This document shows positions 46,212-54,275 of a stretch of DNA of 64,000 nucleotides, one piece after another. Within the stretch, counting starts at the first letter, position 1, and every line of letters starts with the position of its first letter. The notes beneath the pieces are model-generated. The model was given only the letters and a program-made list of their open reading frames with translations, searched no databases and had not been told where the DNA came from. Origin of the DNA: an uncultured Alistipes sp. (GTDB taxonomy: Bacteria; Bacteroidota; Bacteroidia; Bacteroidales; Rikenellaceae); assembly GCA_900544265.1 (NCBI GenBank), contig UQUQ01000006.1, positions 33,423-97,422 on the forward strand, given 5' to 3'. The translations under genes and the position numbers were made by a program.

Positions 46212-46300
46212 GCGATTTTGCCGCGGATTTGCCTCCCCCCGCCGGGGCTTTTTCGCTCGGGGTACGTTCCGGGCGGGCGGACCGGCGCGCCGCTTCCGGT

Positions 46301-46372
46301 CCGGGTTCATTCCCAGGTTCATTCCCGGGCTCATTTCCGGGCTCATTTCCGGGCTCATCTCCGGGTTCATTT
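46301..46372. repeat. Six tandem 12-base units between recQ and the PqqD-like gene
   Basis: CCGGGTTCATTC, CCAGGTTCATTC, CCGGGCTCATTT (twice), CCGGGCTCATCT, CCGGGTTCATTT. The period is a multiple of three and gives spurious repeated open frames on both strands. Confidence 0.95.
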
Positions 46373-46458
46373 CCGGCTGCGTCCCCGCTCCCTTCCCGCG
46401 CAGGAGCCGGGCGCGGCGGCGGGAAGCGAAAAAATTAGGCTTTTTCCGAAATTTTGCG

Positions 46459-46467
46459 TACATTTGC
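46459..46467 (+). promoter_or_regulatory. -7 box TACATTTGC of the PqqD-like gene
   Basis: Full -7 match, expected start near 46472 and leader about 27 nt. No TTTG at -33. Confidence 0.55.
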
Positions 46468-46498
46468 GGCATATCGGCAGAGACCGGTGATACGAAAG

Positions 46499-46768
46499 AT
46501 GAAGATTGACCCCAAATACAAGGTGCGCGAGCTGGCCGGCGAACACGTGGTCGTCGTGCAGGGCGCATACGGTGCCGACATGACACGCCTGGTGGCGCTC
46601 AACGAGTCGTCGCGCTATCTGTGGGAGAAGCTCCGCGGCCGCGAATTCGACCTCGACGACGTGGTCTCGCTGCTCGTGGAGCGATACGATGTGGACGAGG
46701 CAACGGCCCGGCGCGATGCCGGGGCGTGGATGTCCCGCCTTGCGGAGTGCGGCGTACTGGAGCAATGA
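46499..46768 (+). CDS. PqqD-like (RRE-fold) protein
   Basis: An 89-residue protein of the PqqD family (PF05402): KYKVRELAGEHVVV, LNESSRYLWEKLRG and VVSLLVERYDVDEATAR follow the winged-helix fold that in known pathways recognises RiPP precursor peptides. No radical-SAM or other peptide-modifying enzyme lies nearby, so its partner is unknown. The ATG at 46499 is chosen because it follows a -7 box; the stop overlaps the next ATG as ATGA, which couples it to the Cys-rich membrane protein. It opens the metal-related locus at 46.5-50.5 kb. Confidence 0.88.
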   Translation: MKIDPKYKVRELAGEHVVVVQGAYGADMTRLVALNESSRYLWEKLRGREFDLDDVVSLLVERYDVDEATARRDAGAWMSRLAECGVLEQ

Positions 46769-47184
46769 AGGCCCGCGGATACATAGCGCTGTTGTTGCTG
46801 ACCCTCTACCTTGCGGCGGTCGGCACGCCGGCGTATGTCTCCCTTACGTGCAAGTGCAAGGCCCCGCGCGAGGCGCTGCTACACACCGGCTGCACCTGCT
46901 GCGACCATACGGGGGATCTTCCCGCCGCCCGCGCCGACATCACGGCGCCCTGCTGCGGCACCCACCATTCGACAGACATAGCCCTCTATACGGGCTCCGG
47001 ATCGGACCACGAGCGGCTCGTGCGCTGCGTGGTCCTGACGCTGCCGCCCGCCATCGTGGCGACGTGCGGCTCCGTTCCCGCGTTTGAAATCCAGACCGAC
47101 CGGCAGGTCGGCCGCGACGTGCCGCCGCTGCGCGACGGCTTCGCCCGCTGTGCGGGGCTGCGCGCCCCGCCCGTCAGGGGCTGA
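46765..47184 (+). CDS. Cys-rich membrane-anchored protein of unknown function
   Basis: A 139-residue protein with an N-terminal hydrophobic helix (YIALLLLTLYLAAVG) and a mature part carrying many cysteines and histidines: CKCKAPRE, HTGCTCCDH, PCCGTHHST. The pattern suggests metal or thiol chemistry in the periplasm. It resembles in layout, not clearly in sequence, the small HYC/CC proteins that sit beside copper-related TonB receptors in other Bacteroidota. The start overlaps the PqqD-like stop. Whether it is a PqqD client, a metal sensor or a chaperone cannot be told from sequence. Confidence 0.8.
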   Translation: MKARGYIALLLLTLYLAAVGTPAYVSLTCKCKAPREALLHTGCTCCDHTGDLPAARADITAPCCGTHHSTDIALYTGSGSDHERLVRCVVLTLPPAIVATCGSVPAFEIQTDRQVGRDVPPLRDGFARCAGLRAPPVRG

Positions 47185-47287
47185 CCGCCGCATGCGGTCC
47201 GCCGGGTCCGCCCCGGCCGGATGCCGGAAGGACATCCCCGTTTTCCCTGACCATTCATTTATCATTCACCATCCGACGGACACGCTG

Positions 47288-47302
47288 TGCACGCAGCGTG
47301 CA
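47288..47302. promoter_or_regulatory. 7-1-7 inverted repeat upstream of the Fur-family gene
   Basis: TGCACGC-A-GCGTGCA, a perfect 7-1-7 inverted repeat ending 11 bases before the ATG. Fur-family operators commonly have this 7-1-7 layout, so it is a candidate self-regulatory site. Confidence 0.55.
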
Positions 47303-47313
47303 GTTTGCAGAAC

Positions 47314-47742
47314 ATGAGTCACCCGCATTGCGAAGAGGTGCTCGAGGCCCACGGCATACGCCCTACGGCCGTCCGCATCCTGGTGCTGGAGGCGATGGAG
47401 ACCTTCAGCGACACCTTCAGTCTGGCCGACCTGGAGACCGCAACCGACGGTCTTGACCGGTCGTCGATCTTCCGCACGCTGACCCTCTTTGCCGAACACC
47501 ACCTGCTGCATGTCATCGATGACGGCAGCGGCGCCACGAAGTACTGCGTCTGCCACAACGACCATGCGTGCCGGATCGAGGAGATGCACTGCCACTTCCA
47601 TTGCGAAGCCTGCGGCCGCACCTTCTGCCTGGACCATACGCACATTCCGGTGATCCGCTACCCGGCGGGATACGACGTGCGTCGGATCAACTACCTCATA
47701 ACGGGTCTCTGTCCCGACTGCCGCAACCGGCGGCAGGTGTGA
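47314..47742 (+). CDS. Fur-family metalloregulator
   Basis: A 142-residue Fur/Zur/PerR-type repressor. The winged helix covers GIRPTAVRILVLEAM to SSIFRTLTLFAEHHLLH, and the dimerisation domain has the histidine-rich CHFHCEACGRTFCLDHTH stretch with structural zinc pairs CEAC and CPDC. The metal sensed (iron, zinc, copper-associated or other) cannot be told by eye. The ATG at 47314 gives a normal N-terminus and leaves the upstream palindrome free; an in-frame GTG at 47287 is rejected. It precedes a TonB-dependent receptor that has its own promoter. Confidence 0.92.
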   Translation: MSHPHCEEVLEAHGIRPTAVRILVLEAMETFSDTFSLADLETATDGLDRSSIFRTLTLFAEHHLLHVIDDGSGATKYCVCHNDHACRIEEMHCHFHCEACGRTFCLDHTHIPVIRYPAGYDVRRINYLITGLCPDCRNRRQV

Positions 47743-47791
47743 TCGCGGCGGGGCGGGGGCGGTTTGCAACCCGGTTGCAGACCTTTCGCGC

Positions 47792-47800
47792 TACCTTTGT
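47792..47800 (+). promoter_or_regulatory. -7 box TACCTTTGT of the TonB-dependent receptor gene
   Basis: TACCTTTG (47792-47799) is a full match; leader about 22 nt to the ATG at 47826. TTTG occurs at 47763-47766 but 25 bases away. Confidence 0.55.
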
Positions 47801-47825
47801 CCGCGAGAAAAACAGAAAAAATACC

Positions 47826-50195
47826 ATGAAACGAACTCTATTCCTTGTTTCGGCCTTTGCGCTGCTGGCGGCCTCCGCCGAGGCGCAGGATCTGCGCGGT
47901 GTCGTGCGCGATGCGGAAGGACAGCCGCTCGTCGGCGCTTCGGTCTACTGGGCCGGCACGACGATCGGTGCGAGCACCGATGCCGAGGGTGCCTTCCTGC
48001 TGCACCGCGTGAAGAACTACGACCGCCTCGTGGCGTCGTATCTGGGATATGTCAACGATACGCTCCGTGTCGAGAGCGGTACGGAGCGCGTCGAGATGGC
48101 GCTGCGCGCCGAGGGCGTCGAGCTCGAGGGCGTCGTCGTCGAGGGCAACCTCTCGGGCAACTTCGTCAAGCGCGAGGGCATTCTCAAGAACGAGATGATC
48201 TCCTTTGCGGGCCTCTGCAAGATGGCCTGCTGCAACCTGGCCGAGTCGTTCGAGAACTCGGCGTCGGTGACCGTCGGCTACAGCGACGCCATCTCGGGCG
48301 CGCGGCAGATCAAGATGCTGGGGCTGGCCGGCACCTACACGCAGATTCTCGACGAGAACCGCCCCATCATGCGGGGGTTGAGCGCCCCCTACGGATTGAG
48401 CTACACGCCCGGCATGTGGCTCAACTCGATCCAGGTGTCGAAGGGCGTCGCCTCGGTGACGGCCGGACACGAGGCCATCACCGGGCAGATCAACCTCGAG
48501 CACCGCAAGCCGACCGATGAGGAGCGGCTCTTCGTGAACCTCTACCTCGACGACGAGCTGCGCCCCGAGGCCAACATCTCGACGGCCTTCCCCGTGACGC
48601 GCGACAAGAAACTCTCGAGCATCATCCTGCTGCACGGTTCGATGGATACCGACGCCCGGAAGATGGACCACAACCACGACGGCTTCCGCGACCTGCCCAA
48701 GTCGGACCAGATCAACGTCGCCAACAAGTGGCTCTATGCCGCCGACAACGGCACGCAGGTGCGCTGGGGCTGGAAATTCGTGCAGGAGAACCGTCTGGGC
48801 GGCATGCTCGGATACAGGAACACCGAGGCGATGCGCGAGGCGATGGCCGCGGACTGGGACTGGGAGCAGCGCGGCGAGCGGATGCCCCTCTACGGGTCGC
48901 ACATCCGCAACCGCAACGCCAACGGCTACGTGAAGATCGGCATGCCGGTCGGCCCGGCGGTCTACGATGCCGACGAGCAGGACGAGATGCGCTCGAACCT
49001 GGCCTTCGTCGCCGACTTCGACCACTTCGACGAGACGGCCTACTTCGGGCTGAACGGCTATGACGGCAATCAGAATTCGCTGTCGCTCAACCTGATGTAC
49101 AATCACTACTTCACCTACCGTTCGTCGCTGAACGTCGGTGTGCAGGCCCATCTGGACTCCTACCGCGAGGGGCTCGACAACCGCACGCCCTGGATCGACA
49201 ACTCGCGGCAGCTCTATGCGTTCGACCGCGACGAGCAGGAGGTGGGCCTCTATGCCGAGTATACCTACGCCGTGAAGGAGAAGCTATCGATCGTGGCGGG
49301 CCTGCGCGGCGACTACAATGCCTTCTACGACCGCTGCTTCTTCACGCCGCGCGGCCACCTGAAGTGGAACATCACTCCCACGACGACGCTGCGCGCCTCG
49401 GCCGGTCTGGGCTACCGCTCGACGGACATCATCACGGACAACATCGGCATGCTCGCGACGGGACGGCAGATCCGGCTGGTGGAGTTCCGCAACGGGGTGC
49501 CGGCCTATGACGGCCGCTTTGCCGACTTCGACCGCCTGGAGAAGGCCTTGACGCTGGGCGGCAGCCTGACGCAGACCTTCACGCTCGTGCAGGCCGACGA
49601 CGCGACGTTGAGCTTCGACTACTTCCGCACGCAGTTCTACCACTCGGTGGTGGCCGATCAGGAGTACGACCCCACGCAGATTCTGCTCTACACGTCGGAC
49701 GGCCGCTCCTATACGGATACCTATCAGGTCGACTTCTCGTGGTCGCCCGTCGAGCGGCTCGACATCTTCGCTACGTTCCGCTATACGGACAGCGAGATGA
49801 CGATCCGGCGCCCCGACGGCCGCACGGCGCGCGTCGAGCGGCCGCTGGTCAGCCAGTACAAGACGCTGCTCAACATCCAGTACGCCACGAAGTTCCGCCG
49901 CTGGGTCTTCGACGCTACGGCGCAGCTCAACGGCCCGGCACGCATCCCGACGCAGACGGGTAACCTGGCCGACGACAGCTACTCGCCGCGCTATCCGATG
50001 TTCTATGCGCAGGTGAGCCGCAAGGTGGGCAAGTTCGACATTTACGTCGGCTGCGAGAATATCGCAGACTACCGGCAGGAGGACCCGATCCTCAACGCCT
50101 CGAACCCCTATTCGGCGCAGTTCAACTCGATGAATGTCTGGGGACCGCTCATGGGCCGGAAGTTCTACGCCGGTCTGCGCTTCAACCTCTATTGA
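47826..50195 (+). CDS. TonB-dependent outer-membrane receptor
   Basis: A 789-residue receptor with a signal peptide (MKRTLFLVSAFALLAASAEA), a CarboxypepD_reg-like domain (GVVRDAEGQPLVGASVYW), a plug with GLCKMACCNLAESFENSASV and GARQIKMLGLAGTY, and a C-terminal barrel ending LRFNLY. The Cys-containing plug motif KMACCNL belongs to a Bacteroidota receptor group I associate with metal uptake genes rather than glycan SusC; it has no SusD partner. Flanking Fur and HMA genes support a metal or metallophore substrate. The ligand is not determined. Confidence 0.93.
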   Translation: MKRTLFLVSAFALLAASAEAQDLRGVVRDAEGQPLVGASVYWAGTTIGASTDAEGAFLLHRVKNYDRLVASYLGYVNDTLRVESGTERVEMALRAEGVELEGVVVEGNLSGNFVKREGILKNEMISFAGLCKMACCNLAESFENSASVTVGYSDAISGARQIKMLGLAGTYTQILDENRPIMRGLSAPYGLSYTPGMWLNSIQVSKGVASVTAGHEAITGQINLEHRKPTDEERLFVNLYLDDELRPEANISTAFPVTRDKKLSSIILLHGSMDTDARKMDHNHDGFRDLPKSDQINVANKWLYAADNGTQVRWGWKFVQENRLGGMLGYRNTEAMREAMAADWDWEQRGERMPLYGSHIRNRNANGYVKIGMPVGPAVYDADEQDEMRSNLAFVADFDHFDETAYFGLNGYDGNQNSLSLNLMYNHYFTYRSSLNVGVQAHLDSYREGLDNRTPWIDNSRQLYAFDRDEQEVGLYAEYTYAVKEKLSIVAGLRGDYNAFYDRCFFTPRGHLKWNITPTTTLRASAGLGYRSTDIITDNIGMLATGRQIRLVEFRNGVPAYDGRFADFDRLEKALTLGGSLTQTFTLVQADDATLSFDYFRTQFYHSVVADQEYDPTQILLYTSDGRSYTDTYQVDFSWSPVERLDIFATFRYTDSEMTIRRPDGRTARVERPLVSQYKTLLNIQYATKFRRWVFDATAQLNGPARIPTQTGNLADDSYSPRYPMFYAQVSRKVGKFDIYVGCENIADYRQEDPILNASNPYSAQFNSMNVWGPLMGRKFYAGLRFNLY

Positions 50196-50223
50196 TACCG
50201 AAACCTTAACATACCGAAGCAAG

Positions 50224-50541
50224 ATGAAAAAAATCGCAATGCTCTGCCTCGCCCTGCTGCTGGGCGCAGGCGTATCCCTGGCGGCGAAGCCGGCTGCCGG
50301 GAAGAAGATTGTGACGACGGTCTTCACGGCCGATGTCGACTGCGAACACTGCGTCAACAAGATCATGAACAACGTGCCGTCGCTCGGCAAGGGGATCAAG
50401 GATGTGCAGGTCGACCTCGAAAAGAAGGAGGTGACCGTCGTCTACGACGCCTCGAAAAACAGCGACGAGAACATCGTCAAGGGGCTGGCCTCGCTCAAGG
50501 TGCAGGCCGAGCCGAAAAAGAGCACCGAGGCCGGCAAGTAG
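50224..50541 (+). CDS. Exported heavy-metal-associated (HMA) domain protein
   Basis: A 105-residue protein with a signal peptide (MKKIAMLCLALLLGAGVSLAA) and one HMA domain: VDCEHCVNKIMNNVPS with the CxxC metal site, then DVQVDLEKKEVTVVYD. This is the ferredoxin-like metallochaperone fold of MerP and CopZ, here sent to the periplasm. It lies 28 bases after the receptor gene, so uptake and periplasmic binding are probably coupled. A terminator follows. (Signal peptide spans residues 1-21.). Confidence 0.93.
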   Translation: MKKIAMLCLALLLGAGVSLAAKPAAGKKIVTTVFTADVDCEHCVNKIMNNVPSLGKGIKDVQVDLEKKEVTVVYDASKNSDENIVKGLASLKVQAEPKKSTEAGK

Positions 50542-50568
50542 CCGCCGGGACGGGATTGTTATCGGAAG

Positions 50569-50603
50569 GAGGGGAGTGCCGCTGCGGCGTTCCCCTCTTT
50601 TTT
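50569..50603 (+). terminator. Terminator of the receptor-HMA transcript
   Basis: GAGGGGA / TCCCCTC stem with an inner GCCGC / GCGGC stem, then six T residues. Confidence 0.9.
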
Positions 50604-50626
50604 GTGCCCGGAACAGCCGGTTGCGG

Positions 50627-50693
50627 GGAGGCGAGGACCCCGGTCGCGGGAGGCGAGGACCCCGGTCGCGGGGAGGCGAGGACCCCGGTCGCG
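50627..50693. repeat. Three tandem 22-base units
   Basis: GGAGGCGAGGACCCCGGTCG plus CG at 50627, 50649 and 50672 (one extra G before the third). The rest of the spacer up to the riboswitch promoter is GC-rich low complexity without a gene. Confidence 0.92.
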
Positions 50694-51072
50694 GGAGGAG
50701 GCTTCGGTTGCGGGGCAGAGGATGGCCGCAATATGGAGATGGCTGGTCGCGGGGCTTGTGCGGAAGATCGGGACGCTGGGGCGGATGGCCGCGAATTGCG
50801 TGGAACGCGGTGACGGCCGCTGTCGGGAGGCCGGAGAAGCCTGCGGGTCGTGAAGAGAGGTTGCGGGCGGGCAGTCGGGAGGCGAGAGGCCGGCATATCG
50901 TGAAGAGACGTCGCGGGCAGTCGGGACGCCGGGGTGGCGGATCGTTGCCGGACGGTGCCGGGGAGCGGGCGGCGCCTTGCCTGCCGCGGCGGGAAAATCG
51001 GCCCGAGGGCGCGCGGCGGCTTTTCCCGATGTCGGCGGAATGGGGTCAAAAGGGCGGATTTTCGGCTTCGGG

Positions 51073-51104
51073 TTTGGAAATACGGCCGAAAAGGCTACCT
51101 TTGC
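51073..51104 (+). promoter_or_regulatory. Promoter of the cobalamin riboswitch transcript
   Basis: TTTG (51073-51076), exactly 19 bases, TACCTTTGC (51096-51104): a perfect Bacteroidota consensus. The expected start is near 51110, just in front of the riboswitch. Confidence 0.85.
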
Positions 51105-51109
51105 CCCCG

Positions 51110-51300
51110 CAAACGGTTCCCTCGCGGTGCGGCCGCAGGGATTAAAAGGGAATGCAGTGCAAGTCTGCAACAGTTCCCGCTGCTGTGAGTTTCGTCCCGG
51201 ATGCTCCGGGCTGTCGTCGCGACAATCTCTTGCCACTGACCTTGCGGTCGGGAAGGCGTCGCGCCGGAAACGAGTCAGAAGACCTGCCTTTGCCTGTGTC
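51110..51300 (+). ncRNA. Cobalamin (B12) riboswitch
   Basis: The aptamer core AAAAGGGAATGCAGTGCAAG ... CAACAGTTCCCGCTGCTGTGAG (51144-51189) matches the class consensus for the GGGAA, GTGxAA and CCCGCxxCTGT elements, followed by GCCACTG (51232-51238), GGAAGGCG (51251-51258) and the B12 box AGTCAGAAGACCTGCC (51273-51288). All landmarks are in the right order and spacing. A consensus promoter stands directly upstream and a terminator-like hairpin downstream, so ligand binding should repress the lipoprotein gene at 51427. Confidence 0.93.
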
Positions 51301-51320
51301 GAGCGCAAGCCTGCGGAGAA

Positions 51321-51356
51321 CGGGCGGAGTGAGGATCGGACTCGTTCCCGGTTTTT
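51321..51356 (+). terminator. Candidate expression-platform terminator
   Basis: CGGG-CG-GAGT / ACTC-GTT-CCCG hairpin (51321-51350) followed by GTTTTTC. It lies between the riboswitch and the lipoprotein ATG, where a B12-dependent terminator would be placed. The stem has an internal loop, so the call is tentative. Confidence 0.5.
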
Positions 51357-51426
51357 CTGTTCCGAATGTTCCTGATGGCGGTGCCCACGGTGCGGCGAAC
51401 GCCTAACCTTTTAATTGTACAGGAAT

Positions 51427-53175
51427 ATGAAGAAAATCTTGGTGCTTTTTGCGGCCGCGCTGACGGCCCTGCTTCCGACTTCGTGCCGCAAGTCGGAGAC
51501 CGAACCGGCGAAGCCGCTTCCCGCTTCCGTCTCGATTGCGGAGGTGGCGCCCGCCAAGCGGGCGGTGAGCTTTACGCTGAATCCGACGAATGCCGTGCGT
51601 GTGCTTTACTGCTGCGTGCTGCGCGGCGAGACGCCGGCCGAGTCGGCCTGGATCGCGCGCGAAGCCGCGGCGCCGGTGCAGCTCACGGTCGGCGAGCTCG
51701 AGGCCGGCACGGCCTATACGCTGCTGGCCCGGGCCGAGAACCGCAAGGGCGTGGCCGGCGAGACGGTAACGCACGATTTCGAGACGCTGCGCCTGCCGTC
51801 GCTTGTCGTGGGTGACATCACGACGACGGCCGAAGGGGCCGAGGTGCGGGTGAAGACGGCCGATGCGCAGCAGTTGTTCTGGGCCTGCGTCCGTGCCGAA
51901 GCCGAGGACCCGACGGAATTCACGCAGATGGAGGCCGCCGAGGAGGTGACCGTACAGCTCACGGGGCTGATGCCCGACACCGAATACCGGTTCTGCGCCT
52001 ATGTGGCCGATGCCGATTCGCGCAGCGACCTGGCCGCGAAGAACTTCCGCACGGCGGCTCCCGACGCGACCGATCTGAGTGCCGCCGGGACGGCCAACTG
52101 CTACGTGGTAACGGCGCCGGGCGTCTACTCCTTTGCCGCCGACGTGCGCGGCAACGGCGTCAGCGCTAACAACGACCAGGAGAGCAAGCATTTCGAGGCG
52201 GCGATTGCCGTCGGTGCGGACTGGAGCGCCGACTGGCTGTGGGCGTCGGTCGAGGGGCTGGTCTCGAACGTGACGCTGGACGCCGCCTCGAAACGCATCC
52301 GTTTCGAGGCCTCCGCACAGCGGGGCAATGCAGTCCTCGCCCTGTTCGACGGCGCGCAGCAGCTCGTCTGGAGCTGGCACATCTGGATGACGGACGATCC
52401 GTCGGTGAACCTCGTGAGCGGCTCCTCGCCCCAGTATCAGTTCCTCGACCGCAACGTGGGGGCCACCTCGACGGCGGTTGACGACGTGGCTTCGTTCGGC
52501 TTCTTCTACCAGTGGGGACGCAAGGACCCCTTCATCGCCGCCTCGGCGCCCGTCAACCCCGACGGTGCGGCGATCCCCGACGGGGAGGCTTTCCAGACCG
52601 CGCTGGAGGGTGCCTGCGTCTTCAACACGGCCCGCACGACGGGGTGGACGACCCTGCGCAACGACGATGCCGCGATTGCCACGGGACAGTCGGTCGACTA
52701 TGCTGCGGCCCATCCGATGACCTTCATCACCTACGGCGCACAGGTCGGGACGAGCGGTGTCGGTGCCTGGTTCAACGACGACAACGTGCAGTATGCCGAG
52801 CTGTGGGGCTACGATTTTGTCAACCATACGAACCTCAAGACGATGTTCGACCCCTGCCCGCCGGGATACAAGGTACCGGGATGGTATCAGGAGGTCATGG
52901 CCGACGCCAGCAAGACGACGCTGATCGAGACGGGCGCCTACCAGTCGCGCACCTACAACGGCGGCTACTGGCCCGCGCAGGGCTACCGCACGGATGCCGG
53001 ACGGCTGTCGAACGTGGGCCGCTACGGCTACTACTGGTCGGCGTGCAGCTACAACCACAACTATCCGGCACAGGGCTACAAGGGGTACATGCTCTACTGG
53101 TATTCGCGTGCGGTGAGCAACAACAACGCCCAGAGCGAAGCGATCGGCGGCAATATCCGCTGCATCCGCGAATAG
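51427..53175 (+). CDS. Riboswitch-controlled surface lipoprotein, possible cobamide binder
   Basis: A 582-residue lipoprotein (signal peptide with lipobox LLPTSC). Two fibronectin-III-like domains seem to follow (VSIAEVAPAKRAVSFTL... and SLVVGDITTTAEGAEVRV...), each with the ELEAGTAYTLLARAENRKG / LMPDTEYRFCAYVADADS pattern. The C-terminal half has YQFLDRNVGATS, FFYQWGRKDPF, DPCPPGYKVP, YYWSACSYN and GGNIRCIRE, the signatures of the Fib_succ_major-type domain. The B12 riboswitch upstream ties it to cobamide acquisition; BtuG and BtuH show that Bacteroidota do use surface lipoproteins for this. It has no BtuB or other uptake gene beside it. Ligand binding is inferred only from the regulation. 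Confidence 0.88.
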   Translation: MKKILVLFAAALTALLPTSCRKSETEPAKPLPASVSIAEVAPAKRAVSFTLNPTNAVRVLYCCVLRGETPAESAWIAREAAAPVQLTVGELEAGTAYTLLARAENRKGVAGETVTHDFETLRLPSLVVGDITTTAEGAEVRVKTADAQQLFWACVRAEAEDPTEFTQMEAAEEVTVQLTGLMPDTEYRFCAYVADADSRSDLAAKNFRTAAPDATDLSAAGTANCYVVTAPGVYSFAADVRGNGVSANNDQESKHFEAAIAVGADWSADWLWASVEGLVSNVTLDAASKRIRFEASAQRGNAVLALFDGAQQLVWSWHIWMTDDPSVNLVSGSSPQYQFLDRNVGATSTAVDDVASFGFFYQWGRKDPFIAASAPVNPDGAAIPDGEAFQTALEGACVFNTARTTGWTTLRNDDAAIATGQSVDYAAAHPMTFITYGAQVGTSGVGAWFNDDNVQYAELWGYDFVNHTNLKTMFDPCPPGYKVPGWYQEVMADASKTTLIETGAYQSRTYNGGYWPAQGYRTDAGRLSNVGRYGYYWSACSYNHNYPAQGYKGYMLYWYSRAVSNNNAQSEAIGGNIRCIRE

Positions 53176-53262
53176 CGGCCGCCCGGTCGGTTGCCTTTCT
53201 GTGGTGGTACGGCAGCCGTTTCGTGGGGAGCGCAGCCGTTCCCCGCAGGGCGGTAACGAAGC

Positions 53263-53293
53263 GAGGGAGACAGCATCCGATGCTGTCTCCCTC
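53263..53293. terminator. Hairpin between convergent lipoprotein genes
   Basis: GAGGGAGACAGCAT / ATGCTGTCTCCCTC, 14-base perfect stem with a three-base loop. It lacks a good T-run on either side, so terminator function is likely but not certain. Confidence 0.75.
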
Positions 53294-53358
53294 GTCGCTT
53301 GCCGGCGGATCCGCTCTTCGGGAAAGCCCGGAAGGCCTGCTCCCGGCGCCCCGGCGTC

Positions 53359-54105
53359 CTACTCCAACGGGCGGACGCGGACCTCGGTGACCCCCTCCAG
53401 CTCGGCAACCAGGCGGTCGATGTCGGTCTTCTCGTCCACTTCGCCGTAGTGGTAGGGGTAGAAGATGGCCGGGCGGAACGCCTTGACGGCCTCGACGGCC
53501 TGGTCGACGGTCATCGTGTAGGGCTGGTTCACGGGCAGGAAGGCGACGTCGATCTCCTTCAGCCGCTTCATCTCGGGCGTGGGTTCCGTGTCTCCGGCAA
53601 TGTAGATGCGCGTGCCGCCGATGGTGAGGATGTAGCCGCAGTCCTCGCGCTCGCGCGGGTGGAACTGCAGGTGTCCCGGCGTGGTGTTGCACGCCACGAC
53701 GGCCTCGACCTTCAGGTAGGGCCGCGGTGTGGCGACGCTGCCCGGGCGCATCGTGTAGCAGTTCATCTCGAAGGCCTCGGCCGACGTGCGGTCGCAGAGC
53801 ACTTCGGTATCCGACGTCAGCAGCGTCTCGACGGCCGCCCGGTCGAGGTGGTCGTAGTGCGAGTGGGTGATGAGCACCACGTCGGCCTTCGGCAGCGAGG
53901 CGTAGTCGGCGTAGCTGCTGACGGGATCGACATAGATGTACTTGCCGCCCACGGTGATCGCGAGCGAGGCGTGTTTGAAGAAGGTAAGCGTGGTCTGTGA
54001 GCCGTCGCGCAGGGTCAGCACGTCGGCGGGATATTCCGGAGCGGACTTGCGGCCGCATCCGAAGAGCGATAAGATCGACATAAGTAACAGGAGTTTGGTT
54101 TTCAT
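53359..54105 (-). CDS. Metallo-beta-lactamase-fold lipoprotein (UlaG-like)
   Basis: A 248-residue lipoprotein (lipobox LSLFGC) with a hydrolase domain: HASLAITVGGKYIYVDP, THSHYDHLD (the HxHxDH metal motif), TPGHLQFHP, YIAGDTEPTPEM and PYHYGE. This is the UlaG/RomA branch of the fold, usually cytoplasmic lactonases or phospholipase-like enzymes; here it is sent to the envelope. Substrate is unknown. The ATG at 54105 begins the signal peptide. A weak TATCTTGG lies upstream; no strong promoter is seen. Confidence 0.9.
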   Translation of the reverse strand: MKTKLLLLMSILSLFGCGRKSAPEYPADVLTLRDGSQTTLTFFKHASLAITVGGKYIYVDPVSSYADYASLPKADVVLITHSHYDHLDRAAVETLLTSDTEVLCDRTSAEAFEMNCYTMRPGSVATPRPYLKVEAVVACNTTPGHLQFHPREREDCGYILTIGGTRIYIAGDTEPTPEMKRLKEIDVAFLPVNQPYTMTVDQAVEAVKAFRPAIFYPYHYGEVDEKTDIDRLVAELEGVTEVRVRPLE

Positions 54106-54161
54106 GTTGCGATGAACATGTCTATTCACACCCAAGATAGTAAAAAAAAGTGAAATATTCG

Positions 54162-54170
54162 TACCTTTGC
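54162..54170 (+). promoter_or_regulatory. -7 box TACCTTTGC of the lipoprotein at 54276
   Basis: Full -7 match; a leader of about 100 nt follows. No TTTG at -33. Confidence 0.55.
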
Positions 54171-54275
54171 GGCGGGGTTGGCCCGGAATATGGAAAAAAT
54201 TTTTTCCGGGATGCAGTAAAAAACCTCCGGACACGTTTAAGCAACAGTTATTCACCTTATCCACGAAAGACGATC

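Noticed and set aside
44199-46490. A 763-codon open frame opposite recQ
   Set aside because: Arises from the antisense of the tandem repeats and GC-rich codons; recQ is certain.
46301-46586. N-terminal extension of RecQ with MSPEMSPEM-type repeats
   Set aside because: It comes from the 12-base intergenic repeats; a -7 box lies just before the ATG at 46199.
50556-51375. Open frames across the 22-base repeats and the riboswitch
   Set aside because: They run through repeats and an RNA element, and have no protein-like composition.
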